From NCBI GenBank assembly GCA_039111635.1, contig JBCAQO010000004.1:806001-870000 (forward strand): a DNA stretch of 64,000 bases, given 5' to 3'. Each line of letters begins with the position of its first letter. Positions within the stretch are counted from its first letter, which is position 1. Below, one piece after another: positions 32,342-43,757 of this stretch. The notes beneath the pieces are model-generated. The model was not told the origin of the DNA and searched no databases. It saw only the letters and a program-made list of their open reading frames with translations. The stretch comes from Heterobasidion occidentale (taxonomy: Eukaryota > Basidiomycota > Agaricomycetes > Russulales > Bondarzewiaceae). A program made the translations under genes and the position numbers.

Positions 32342-32735
32342 GCCGTCCTGGACGGCGGGTCGCGTGGCAGGTCAGACAAGTTTTGCATTCGATGTGCGAG
32401 AGCGTGGCTCGCCGTCCTGGACGGCGGGTTGCGTGGCAGGCCAGGTCAGTTAAACTCAACGGGCGACGCAGTGGCTCGCCGTCCTGGACGGCGGGTTGCG
32501 CGACAGGTCAGTCCTGGTAAACTCGCGGTGCGACGCAGTGGTTGCGTGGCATCATGGAAGCTGTCGCGCGCAATTCACCGTCTGGCGGATAGGTATACAT
32601 CCGTTGGGTGTTAGTCTCGATCTGTTGACCCATCTCGCAGGCCGCCGTCCAAGACGGCGAGACGCCGCGTCACACGTCGAATGCAAAACATAAGTGGCCT
32701 GCCACGCAACCCGCCGTCTAGGACGGCGAGCCACT
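32342..32735. repeat. palindromes between the two cassettes
   Basis: Cores near 32342, 32411, 32478 (spacings 69 and 67; loop CTG), then 32644 and 32714 (spacing 70) in the opposite loop orientation (CAA). Flanks share GGGTTGCGTGGCAGGTCAG or its complement, so this group is itself arranged as a loose inverted repeat. Confidence 0.8.
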
Positions 32736-32780
32736 GCGTCGCCCCTCGAATTGAAAATCATCAAGCAACATTGCCTACAG

Positions 32781-35475
32781 TTACATCTCGCAGTCGCTAC
32801 TCTCCTCCTTTTTCATCTCAATCACTTCCTCGATCCTGTCCTCTTCATTGTTGCCCTCCGTCATGTTTTCCCCAACCATGACACACACGTGCCAATCCCA
32901 ACAACGGCCGTTTATCGCCACTGCAGGTCCTCTCTGGGCTTCCCTCGGGAGTATCTCCCAATCGCTTCCATATCTGTATCTTGTGTTCCACATGCGATCT
33001 CTTTCGGCAGCCGGAAGCCACTTCAACTTGTCGAATTCCTTCTTGAACTCTCTGCGAACATGCTCCAGCTGATGGTGGTCCAGGCGGGCGACAAGGCTCC
33101 TGTAATCCGAATAGTACTTCGCAATCCCAAAGTTCCAGCGCGGATTCCAGTGGAAATTTTGGAGGGAAGTACAAGTCGAAGAGGGCGTCCCACATGTCCG
33201 GAGTGTAGACCTTGTACTGGATGTACTTGAACACCCCGCGTAGGTCGGTAGTCTTGAACAAGTCCAGATACACTTCCGTCCGCTGTCGCCGACTCAGCAG
33301 CAAGTAAGTGTCACGCTTCATGCTCGGGTTGGGTGCGGTCATCAGGATGTCGTAAGGAAACTGCTCCCACATGGCAGTCGCTTCCTTATTGATGTCGAAC
33401 GTGCGAGCATTAGGAATATCGCCTTCATCTAAATCGCAGTCGTCGTCCTCGCCCTTCGAGTGCACGGGTGGACTGGCCATAGCGGTCATTCGTTCGAACC
33501 CAAAGTTCACTTGGTGCTCCACGGGGCGAGGGGGGCGAAGGTAGTAGATGTCCTTTGTGAGTCCTTTTTCTTTAGGCCCGCGCGCAGGATGCGCCGGGTT
33601 CTCGTTGCGAACCTCTACGATGGCACCGAACAACTTCTGCAGGTCTCCCATCGTCGGCTGCTTGTAAGCCGCCGCGATTTCCTCGTGGCTATCCAAACGT
33701 TTCAGAGCTGCCCTGCTCGCCCGAGGCACCATGTCGAACACGATCGCCCCAAAGAATAACAGCCCGCGCTCCTCGATCACCGGTTTCGTCCTGTCCCCTC
33801 CGTCAGATTCTACGTCCCCTACGGATTGGTGCATCACCAGTGATTTTATAAGGAGCACGTCAGGAGAGAACTGGGAAGGTCGATAGATCAGCGCGTTCAG
33901 CATGTAAATGAGGCCACTTCCCAACAGCAGACTGGCGGGCCATTCTCGCACACTGCTGCTGCTCTTTGCCATTTCTTGCAGTACACAGTTGATGGCTGCC
34001 AGCCGATAAAATTTGAAGTACCTGAATGCGCCCTATTAGCTTCAAGAATCAACAGAATCCGACTCTGCTTACCACCAGTCCGCATGAGGAACCTCAACCA
34101 CGGTTCGGTTCATCAAGCTTTGCGGAAACGACGACAGAACGTGCAAGCTTCTCGCCAACGGAACGCGCAGCTCAATGCGTGCGCTACCTTCTTGCCTTTC
34201 CTGTGCGCAAGCCACGAATGTTCGGCTCATGGAGGTCAAGTCCGCCAATAGCCGTTCCATTTTCTTCGGCAGCAGGTCCTCGCAGCCCCGGCGCCGGTAG
34301 AGTGCAGAATGGCGCTGGTAACTCGCAGTTTTGTCGGTGGCATAGACGTTGATGTACTTGACGTGATCCAAGCGGCCACTCGATTTCGTCTCGAACCGGA
34401 AACCGGCTAGATCGTACAGAGTGGCTGCAGCATCCACCTGGAACCTCTGCGAAGGGCGCTTGATCCTGTTGATCTGAGCCTCCGTCAACAATGGAAGGCA
34501 GCTGGTCAAGAGCTCGCGATGTCCTGATTCTAACCACTGCAGAACCGATCCCTCCTTCGCTATTTCGAGTCCAATATCCACCCACCATTCCCTGTCTTGG
34601 ATTGCCTCCATGTTGAGAAAGTCAAAAAACTCGTCCATGGCGTCCGACCTCTCCTGCTCATCAAATGGATCATGAGCCGTCTGACCTTTCGTGCCACGAA
34701 GCTCGTGGCCAAAGAACGCATCTTTGAACTGCGAGTGCCGGTTCAATTTATGAAGGAGAAGGTTGGAGAAATTGCCAAGCCGAGCTGCTGGCACATCCAC
34801 CGTGCTGAAAGTAGGATCATCGTAAAGATCCCGGGCTTGACGCTGAGCGGAATCGTAGTTTGGTGGCCAGTGCATGGCGTGCCCTCCGAGCACCTCTATA
34901 ACTGTAGGGCGGAGATATTGCTCGTAAAGCTCAAGGAGAACGTCGGGGCTCAACGCAGGGGAGGTGTCCGGGGAATACATTGCTGGAAAGAACAGCCTGC
35001 ACACATGCCTGTTTTGAATCTTGCCTAGCGCGACGTTGGGGATTTTGTGCATAGGAATGTTTTCAATGCTCCCCTGTGCAAGGATAAGCTAAGGTTACAA
35101 CCAACGGGTAATTGGACATACATCAGCTCCAGTGATTTCTGCTGTGACATGATTCACCCTCTTCAGAGGTTCCCTGTACGGTGCCATGGGGAAGACGGTG
35201 AAAGAGGCCCCGTAGGGTAGGTCGCGAGTGACGCCGATGACTGAATCGATGTCGCGCGTGAAGGTGCAATCCGACCCGAAAGTGGGCTGGGTTCCTTGTC
35301 GGGCGTTAACATAAACACAGTGTTGGACATTGTCACCTAACGCAAGACGGCCAGAGAGCATGAGCTGGCAGAACAGCTGCGTCTCGCCATTTCTCAACAA
35401 GGCAACTGCATGCCGGATGATGTCGGCGATTGAGCACTGGACGTGGGGGAGGGTTTCGTCTGGAAAAGGAAGCAT
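32781..35475 (-). pseudogene. cassette gene A, copy 2: frameshifted
   Basis: Same three-exon layout as copy 1: 35475-35122 and 35073-34073, then the exon 3 region from about 34021 down to 32781. Exons 1 and 2 have exactly the same lengths (354 and 1001 nt). Near 33155-33165 two bases are missing relative to copy 1 (after the DLYFP segment), which shifts the frame. The original frame resumes downstream as MKWLPAAERDRMW.. to the acidic end EESSDCEM. Most differences from copy 1 are silent or conservative and the first 2 kb are nearly identical, so the duplication is fairly recent or was homogenised. Readthrough would give an altered C-terminus. Confidence 0.8.
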
Positions 35476-35920
35476 CTGGTAACTGTGGAAAGAAGTTTGA
35501 CGACGACGATTTGGTGAATGGGCTGTGGAGAGGGGAGAGGGGGTACGCTCTGGAACGTTATCTTTTATGTGGACCGCGCGGGGCGGGCACAAATAACTAT
35601 TGAATTGAAACCTGCATACTGCGTGGATCTGTCGTCCTCCGTGAGTATGGCAACCATAGAAGAACATGGCCGACAACCATGCCATCACCAAAACTGTGTG
35701 AGTTGGCCTGAAAAGCAATATTCAATGCTTGCTAGGTATCTCGCCTCACCTGCAGAAGGTTCTGACCTTCTAGAGGACAGCGATTGACAGCGGAGGTCCT
35801 AAGAAGGACTACCACGATGCAGCGATCCCGGCCTTTCAGAAGACTGCCATTTCGTACATGCCGTGAACGCCAGGTATAATAAGGGTGTCGCATCTGACGG
35901 GAAGGTGGGTCATCCACTCA
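35476..35920. promoter_or_regulatory. divergent promoter region A/B, copy 2
   Basis: Counterpart of 25292-25702, with the same GGAGGTCCTAAGAAGGACTA block and TATAATAAGGG about 45 bp upstream of the gene B ATG. Conservation of this non-coding block between copies suggests a real promoter or simply recent duplication. Confidence 0.45.
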
Positions 35921-36253
35921 ATGGCGATCGAAGTCACACTTGCCGAAACCGACTACGACTCGGATGACAGCGCCCTGTCATACGACGGGAGCGATACCGA
36001 CGTCGAGCGGAACAGCGATGATGGCTCAACGCTCGATGTGTTCGAAGAAGACGCTGTCTTCGCAGCCGGCGACATTGTTCGCCGATGCTTTCTCTCCTGT
36101 CACGTCGAGCAGGTGGGCATTGTTATCGCATTATTTGAGGACGAGAAGGCGAGTCACCTGGTTTGTGTCGACATGACCTGCGGCGTTGACGCGATTGACA
36201 TCCTCATAGATGGTGAAGGTAGAATTTGGCAAAGGGGAAATGGCTCATTGTGA
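35921..36253 (+). CDS. cassette gene B, copy 2: small acidic protein, 110 aa
   Basis: ATG at 35921 (GATCGAAG context shared with copy 1). Residues 1-40 are Asp/Ser-rich (DSDDSALSYDGSDTDVERN), followed by FAAGDIVRRCFLSCHVEQ and a likely beta-rich segment VGIVIALFEDEKASHLVCV. The C-terminus reads DILIDGEGRIWQRGNGSL. This is the fuller version; an intron could follow, because the 240 bp beyond the segment missing from copy 1 stays similar. Not confidently assigned; the VGIV..VCVD pattern is vaguely UBE2O-like. Its constant place between gene A and the helicase is the main clue to a shared role. Confidence 0.6.
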   Translation: MAIEVTLAETDYDSDDSALSYDGSDTDVERNSDDGSTLDVFEEDAVFAAGDIVRRCFLSCHVEQVGIVIALFEDEKASHLVCVDMTCGVDAIDILIDGEGRIWQRGNGSL

Positions 36254-36649
36254 GACCTTGGAGTGCGTCGACCGTCTGGATTCAACATGGAGTGCATGAC
36301 TGAAGCCTGAGACACCCTAATAGGTGGTTTCAGATAGTCAAGGTGTTCGTGACTGAACGGCGGCAGCTGACAAGGAGACATTCGATTGGGTGAGGGTCGG
36401 ATTTGCGGAGCCGGATGATTGCGTAGGAAGGCGTTTGTAGGAAGATGTGTAGGAAAGGTGGCCATCAAAAAAATTGCACCGTGGCAGCTGGTACTCAGAG
36501 GGATGTAGTGGTGATGAAAGCCGTCTGTGAGACGCTCCGTCTTACACGGCAGAGGGTACGGGAAAGGCTCTGTAGAAGATTCAGTATCTGGTATACATGT
36601 ACGAGTCCCGCCCTGTTGGTCTTTTGGTCTGTTTGAATAACAACAGAAT

Positions 36650-36980
36650 CATCAATGACAACCACAACAGTGGAAGGAGCCATCGCCGCACTGGGAGTGA
36701 ATCTGCGAGACCGTTAGACCAACACGGCGGACAGCGCAGGAGTTGCCTTGTGTGTGTTTAGTAGCAACAGCAAAAGCAACAACATGGGTTGTGAGAGCTG
36801 ATGGTGATAAATAAGACCTGTGTCTATGAGCAATAGCGACAGCAACAATATCAGCCACTGTAGACGCAAATGCCAAACTCAGTGCTCACAGTGAGACTCG
36901 CCGTCCAAGACGGCAGACAGCGCAGGGCTACCTTGGGTGTTTGGTAGCAAAAGCGACAGTGACAGCAACCATTGCCACAG
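36650..36980. repeat. CAA/CAG-rich low-complexity region, copy 2
   Basis: Interrupted AGCAACAGC / GACAGCAACAA repeats, diverged from the copy at 26150-26460. A palindrome core lies at 36900. Confidence 0.55.
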
Positions 36981-37316
36981 TAATGGCTGCAACTGGTGTT
37001 CATCTGCGGGAACCCGCCGTCTTGGACGGCGGACAGCACAGGCAGGCCCAAGAAAGGGCGGTACCTGGTGTCCGAGTGCATGCCTCGCCGTCTTGGACGG
37101 CGGGGTGCGTGTGGAGGCTCGCCTGAGAGCTCAGGTTCAAGTTACCTGGCCCGCCGCGCGACCCGCCGTCCAAGACGGCGAGCCGCGCCATGGCACATCA
37201 AGTTCGATACTTATCTTGCCTGCCACGCACCCCGTTATCCAAGACGGCGATGGATAAGTGTGCACATGGAGGTCAACTTACATTGCCTGCGACGCCACCC
37301 GCCGTCCAAGACGGTG
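36900..37316. repeat. palindrome array upstream of helicase copy 2 (first part)
   Basis: Cores start at about 36900, 37016, 37087, 37165, 37234 and 37301; the later spacings are 71, 78, 69 and 67. The first two plus-orientation (TTG) cores are followed by CAA-loop cores, so the orientation flips inside the group. Flanks repeat CCTGCCACGC and GTTGCGTG-like motifs. Confidence 0.8.
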
Positions 37317-38040
37317 AGGCACGACCTTGCGCCATTCGGTTAGTAATTGATTGAATGTCCATCGAATCACAAAGCACAACTTGACTCAAAATCCTACGGA
37401 TCTACAAAGCGTAAAAACAAAAACTGTTCTCGAAACAATAAGATCTGTACGTCGACAGTTGGCCAGCAACCCACTCTGCCGTCGTTGAGGGTGTCTTCTT
37501 CTAGCGGGACCTCCTCTCCTTAAGACGCTGTCTGTCGTCCAAAACGGAGAGGCTCGTCCATGGTCATGATGTGCCAATATTGCTGGATTGCCCACTGCGC
37601 CGTCCACCGTGTTGGACGGCGACTGTGGCAGATAAACACCAGGTTATCAATTGTCTAGTACGCGCAGTGCGCAGCCCGCCATCTTGGACGGTGGGTCTTG
37701 CAGACTGACCTACTCACAAGCTCGCTGCTCAGTACTAGGCTGTCTGGTACCAACACTACCTACGGAATTCCCTACGCAGTCCACCATACTGGACGGCAGG
37801 GATCGCAGACTAAGTGCTACCGTAACTCGACTTGCCCTATCACGCAACCCGACGTCCGAGACGGCGATGCGAGAATCCACTCTCCCGGTATAAGTTTGCT
37901 TCGAGCTGACTTGAATACCTCACTCGTCACGGACGGCCGTGTGAGAGAGCGTTCAAGTGCACAAATGAATTTAGAACTGAATTTCACCAGGAAAGATAAT
38001 CGACTCATTATCGGGATACCTAACTTAACTGGCCTGTCAC
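37317..38040. repeat. degenerate palindrome-bearing region
   Basis: Weakly conserved cores near 37605, 37680, 37790 and 37850 (GTTGGACGGCG, CATCTTGGACGGTGGG, CATACTGGACGGCAGG, GACGTCCGAGACGGC). No gene is supported. Confidence 0.55.
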
Positions 38041-38900
38041 AAAATCCGCCGTCTTGGACGGCGGAGGGTGTGGAGAATACATTAAGGTGAACATGAGGCC
38101 CGTTCTAGGAACCCGCCGTCCAAGAGGGCGGGGTGCGTGCAGGATCGGTTGATGTGTCTAAGAGGATGCAGAGCCTGTGGAGATGAACACGAGGCCATTT
38201 CCAGAAACACGCCATCCCAGACGGCGGGGTGCGTGCAGGTTCAGTTGACGTGACTAAGAGGCTCGTTCTAGAAATCCGCCGTCCAAGATGGCGGAGGGCG
38301 TGGAGAATACGTTAAGGTGAACATGAGGCCCGTTCCAGAAACCCGCCGTCTTGGACGGCGGGCGCTGCGGGGATCATCGCATACGAATTTGGTGCGATGC
38401 TTTACGTCGTCTTCCTGACACCTAGTGGTGTGGAGTCAGCTATGGAAACTCGCCTTCCGTGATGACGAGGGAAAGTGGGCATCAAGGCGAAATTGAGGCC
38501 CGTTCCAGGAACCCGCCGTCCAAGACAGCGAGGTGAGTCGGCGATGGTTGAGTTAAGTCTGAGAATTTGCAAACAGCCTGACACGCAACCCGCCGTCCAA
38601 GACGGCGAGGCAGGCGCAGGATCGTCCAGTGCATTCGAGGACTTCATTCGACCCGGTACGCAACTCGCCGTCCAAGACGGCGAGGCAAGGGCGCGATCAT
38701 CTATTTCGTAGGAAAACTTGAATTCACTCGGCACGCAACCCGCCGTCCAAGACGGCGAGGCGAAGGCGCAACCTTCGAGTTACGTCTCAGAATTTGCAAA
38801 CGGCCTGCTACGCACCCCGCCGTCTAAGACGGCGAGGCAGGTGTGGGACTATTCAGTGCATTCGAAGACTTGAACTGACTCGGCGCCGTCTTGGACGGCG
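38041..38900. repeat. phased palindrome array upstream of helicase copy 2 (second part)
   Basis: Cores start at about 38048, 38115, 38211, 38278, 38345, 38515, 38592, 38667, 38742, 38819 and 38885. Spacings of 67 (38048-38115, 38211-38278, 38278-38345) and 75-77 (38592-38819) dominate. Spacers share CGTTCCAGGAACCCGCC or AATTTGCAAACRGCCTG. Confidence 0.85.
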
Positions 38901-39088
38901 GGGTGCCCTCTCGAACGCGCGGCGCTGGATTCAACTCGGTGAGGTACCGCTTCGCACATCGTGTTCTTCACGATCACTCACCACACCGCGGTCCGCGGTC
39001 CAAGACGGCGCTGCTTATTCGTGAGGCAGATAGCACACATCGACTTAAATACGGCTCGGTACGTTCAGAATCCCCCATCTCCTCACTC

Positions 39089-42000
39089 ATGCCTTCTGTA
39101 ACCCTCGCTGGTGCTCTCCTCACTCTCGCCAGTAGTCGCGACCCCTGGGACTGGCCAGCCTGGCGCACGCGCACCAAGCTCATCGCCTCCCCGCTCGCCG
39201 GCGAGGCCACCTTCGAGAACCCACCCCCCGGCTGGACGGCTGACACACTCAACAACGTCAGGGCTTTCGCGGAAGCCTACTGGTCTCACCCCCGCCCCGA
39301 AGTTTTCATCAAGGCCCGCAAGGACAACGACACCGTTGGTCGGGACGCCTGGAACAAATTCGTTGTCGACTCATGGGCCCGCAAATGGGACTTGAACAAG
39401 GCGATTGACGACTGCCTCGCGCAATGCTTCTGCGACTCGTGGACCATCCTCAAAAAGTTCAACTTAAAGACGGTAAGTGCCTGCTTCCTTTCCTCTCTGT
39501 CGTTCTACTGATTTCCTCTTAGCTCTCTGATTTGGACGCGTCCCAAATCGAGGTCGGCCTACCCAACGTCGCCTTCGTGCTCTTTGGCGAACATGCTTTC
39601 ATCCCTGACTACGACGTCATCATCCCCGCCGTGCATACGTGCGTCAAAGGTATAATGGCCACCACCTACAACCGGTGGAGGAAGACCCACGCGACGTTCT
39701 CAAGAGGACTGGAGCGCAAGCGGTCGAAAATGGAGGAGCTGCAGGCCGGTGAGTCTCCGCACGGCCGTCCAAGACGGCGACATCACTCACACCGTTCATC
39801 TTTAGCTCTCGAGTCCGGCAAGTCGCTCACCATCATGCAAGTCCGCGCGTACGTCAAGGCGCTGAGCGTGTATCAGGCCGACCTCGAGCGTCTCAAAGAT
39901 GAAGCCTCGATCGCCAGCCTCGAAGACACTCGCACCCGTCTTGAGGACATGCTCGTCGCAATGGGCTGCGACAAGTCAGGAAAGACTATCACGAGTACGT
40001 GTCTCTGTCGCACCACGTCCTATTTTTACTGACACCTAGTACTGCTATCTCCAGGGATTTCAAGACTCCTCCGCGACGCCCTCGCGCAATTGGCACAGGA
40101 GGAGGACGTCTTCCTCGTACACATGTCCATCCAGGACGCGATCGAGCAGTACGAGGCCCGCACCCTCGGCGATATGCCCGACATGTCGCTGGACGGCGAA
40201 CTGCCTGGATGGGACAAGGACTGGACAGAAGGCGTCGAGGAGTTTAAGCACATCTCTATGGATGGACTGTGGGCCATGCTCGGGAGGCCCGACAAGGACC
40301 TGCCGTGGTTCAACACCCACCACGACCCCGACGGCATCCACGACCGCTGGGAGCCCCGCGACAACGAATGGTTCGCTGATCCTAAGAACCTCGTTCCCCT
40401 CGTCCCCCGCTGGCATCAGCTGGTCGGCATCCTCAGGATGCTCCAGTTGGCCTTCGCGGGGAAACCCATCCTCCTCATGGACGAGGTAGGCGTCGGCAAG
40501 ACACTTCAAGTGGTCGGCACGATCACGATGCTCGCCTACTTTCGCGGCTTTTGGAAGGACAAGATGGACTATCCTGGCGCGTTCGGTAAGCGTCACCTCT
40601 TCTCATTCGTCTCCTCGCTAAGACAATCATTCTTCTTAGCGGGAAGAAAATTCCCCAGTCCGACAGGTGAGATCCCGTCGCTACCATCCTTGATCGTATG
40701 CCCTCCCTCGCTCGAAGAGCAGTGGTGGTCGGAGCTCCACAAGTACATTCAACCCAAGACCTTCGACATGTTCCCCTGTGAGGGGTCGATTGCCCGCAGG
40801 CCGTACTTTTGGGCGATAACCTTCGGCAAGACGGTGAGCGAAAACGGTCATCAAATCATTCTCGCGACACACAGCGTAAGTTCTTCGACTTAAGTCTCTG
40901 ATTACAACGCGCTGAGATACGTCTCTTAGGCCATGATCTCGGACACGGACGGCCTCTGGAACCCGAACCTCAAGAAGCCGTGTGTATTCCCGGAGCCCCC
41001 CGAGCGGAATCTCCACAAACTGCCGAAGACGTTGTTCGGCCGCGAGTGGCTCGTCGTCGCCATTGACGAGGCCCACGTCGCGCGGAAGATCAACAAGGCC
41101 TACGTTGGAGCGTTCCAACTGCGCCTCAGAGTGAAGGTCCCCATCGCCATGACTGCGACGCCCATCTTCACGGGCCTGATGGTACGCATCATGCTTTCTC
41201 GGCGTTCTCGAGTGCAGGTCGTGCTGACCGTTTGTTGAGCAGGACCTCTGGAACATTGGCCGCTTCCTTGGGATCCCTCACTTCGACTCCGAAGACGCTC
41301 TGCTTCGGGAGATGGTGTCCGATCTGGGCAAGGCCCAGAGGCTCGATCGCAAGGTCACTCGCTCCCCAACCACCGGCGAACTGGAGGTCGGGGTCACCCG
41401 CAGCACCGAGGAGGGAGCATCCAACGTCCTCAAGGCCAGCCTAAAGTGGATCAAGGTGCTCCGGAAGTGGTGCGCGGATTTCGTCATCCGTCGGACCGTC
41501 TACTCGCTGGACAACCACAGTAATCCGATTTCTGGCGTGAAGCCGTACCAGGACCACTTGCTCCTGATGCCGCTGTTGCCCGCGGAGAGCGAGGCGCACG
41601 CGAGGATGGTCGAGGACTTCCTCGAGCAGGGCGCTTCGGAGACGGTGAAGAACAGGAGGGTACGTACCTCGACGAAGGTGTCCGTTCATGTACTGAAAGA
41701 CCCACAAGGCTTTCTATCTTGGGCTGCGGATGGCGCTCATGCACCATACCGTGGCGGCGGGTGAAAGGGCGGTGATTCATGAGCTCTGGGACACAGTCGA
41801 GGAGTACGAGGCGGACTCGTCGATGAAGCTGAACGTGCTCGTCCACCTCTGTAGGCACCATTTGGCAGGCGACAACGCCTGTCCACTGAAAGTCAACCCG
41901 GACACGAAGGACAAGCTCATCGCTAACTTGGATCTGATGGAGTCTGACACTGATTCCTCCGACTCTGATGGGTCTGCCGCGGTGAGCGCCTCGCACCCGG

Positions 42001-42404
42001 ACAAGATTGTCGTCTACGCCGCCTTCCCCTCGCAGAACACGTACATCCAGCGCGTGCTGGAGTTGTACGGGATCAAATCCCTGCTGTTCACAGGCCTTCA
42101 GTCAGTAACGGAGAGGGCTGCATCCCTCAAGCAGTTCAAGAGGGGCAAGCAGACAGACCCTCGCGTCCTCATCGTCTCTAACGTCGGGCTGTACGGACTA
42201 AACGTTGCATGCGCGAACATCATGATTGTCATGGTAAGTCATCCGGAGTCGATTCATCGTTAGGTACTGGACGCATATTTACTGACTTCGTTGCGCAGGA
42301 TACTCTCTGGTCCGCGCAACAAGACCGACAACTGATTGGCCGTGTCTGGCGCTACCCGCAACGGAAGCGAGTACATGTGTACCGACTGGTCGCTGAGGGC
42401 ACTG
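39089..42404 (+). pseudogene. cassette gene C, copy 2: SNF2-like helicase, 3'-truncated by gypsy
   Basis: Nine exons: 39089-39472, 39523-39748, 39806-39994, 40055-40585, 40640-40875, 40930-41181, 41243-41659, 41709-42233, and 42299 to about 42404. They are in frame throughout, including exon 2 where copy 1 has a 2-base loss. Motifs: Walker A MDEVGVGKT (about residue 408), DEAH (about 567), AMTATPI (about 593) and QLIGRVWR (about 930). The frame leaves the family at VYRLVAEGT, exactly where retrotransposon sequence begins, so the end of exon 9 and the disordered C-terminal exon are lost. The ATPase core is complete, so a truncated protein could still be made. Intron 2 carries a perfect palindrome core at about 39763-39777. 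Confidence 0.85.
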
Positions 42405-43757
42405 TGACGAGTCGGTGGGCGCCGAACGGGGTCTGGAATGTAGTGAAGTCGCGAGATGATTCGGCGAGCCCTCGTTCGTCGTATCCGACATAGAGATCCA
42501 GAATGCCGCCGCAAGCGCGAGCTGCAAACTGTTCAGCGATCTGATCGGTATATGGGGGCACACCTGAATGCTGGATGGTGACTGCGTTCAGGGGTTCGAG
42601 GCTGTGAACGATTCGGAGTTTGGTGCCAGTGGAGGTGCTATTCGTCTTCTTGACGACTGTAAACCAGCGCGATCGGTAGGAAGAATTCGAAGGCTCATAG
42701 ACTCCAGCGGCGATCTTGGTTTTGATAAGTCGGCACACTTCGTCGTAGATGCCTGGTGGAATCGGGATGTTGCGCTGAACCCAGGGCTTGTGTTCGACTA
42801 CCGGCATATTGACTGGTGGGAAGAAGTCCTCGCGGAAACGTCCGCGTTCCGAATCGTCCCAAGCGAATCCCATCTCTTGTAGACACATGAAATGGTGCAT
42901 GAGCTGTCGTTCGGCCGGCCACAGGAAGTCGTCCGAGTGGACTTTGTCGATGAGGTCGCGTCGTTCGGCTGTATATCTACCGGTCGGCGTGAAGGGTGGG
43001 GGGTTCGGCGTCAGCGTCGGAAGAGTAGCAAGAGGGTCACCGAGGACGTTTCGAACAATTCAGAACTTTTCGGGGAGGTCGGCCAAGACTGGTCGTGTTT
43101 TCTGAGCGACCAGTTTGTACTTGCGATTGGCAGCAAAGATGGCGACCGGGTCGGCGATATTAGTGGAATGGAAAGAACCAGGGACGACTGAGGAATATAA
43201 GGACGAAATATCGAAATCGAGCTTGTTTTTGAGATGATTTTCGAGCCCCAAATCGGAGGCCATAATGTACTTGAGACAAAGATCGCGACGAGAGGGAGAT
43301 GGAGAATGGAAATCTGAGGACGCTTCGATAAGTGGGAAATTGGGGGTATCATGATCGGTGGAAATGATCAGTGCAACTTCTCCTTGATCCTGGATCAATT
43401 CATTGAGTCGCGAAAACCCGCTTGTCTTCGGTGAAGAACTCGAGGGGGTCCTCGCCGGATCGTCGGAATGGTGGCTCGTCGTCCTGTGTTCGGGTCACTG
43501 ATGGTGATCGTCTGGTCTTCGTTTGAATAATTTTTGACGATACTTTCGGTGAGGATGTCGAAGGGCCGACCGAGGGAAACGTCGTAGACTGGGTTCCGAA
43601 TGATGTGGACTTGTAGGTACAGGGTGATGTCGCCAATGAGGAACGGAACGTTGCGTGCGAGGCCCAAGGATCGGTCGATTTCGCCGTTCGCCGACTGCAT
43701 ATTAAGGACGATTTCGGGGTCGTAGATGAGCGCCAATTCATTGCAAATGCCTTCCGA
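42405..43757 (-). mobile_element. Ty3/gypsy fragment, inverted segment (protease region to RT N-half)
   Basis: On the minus strand: a retropepsin-like region (LNMQSANGEIDRSLGLARNV, DVSLGRPFDIL), a linker, then RT start sequence PWVQRNIPIPPGIYDEVCR, KLRIVHSLEPLN, and the catalytic-motif region LDLYVGYDER ending at FGAHRLVTVP. This matches the agaricomycete gypsy subgroup in which RT carries LDLYVGYDER. The coding frame is broken in at least two places. Its right end abuts, in the opposite orientation, the sequence that should follow it. Confidence 0.85.

Noticed and set aside
26470..38900. Regular palindromes with variable spacers resemble a CRISPR array
   Set aside because: Fungal nuclear DNA, no cas genes, spacers share sequence with one another, both loop orientations occur, and cores vary. 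Treated as a dispersed palindromic repeat.
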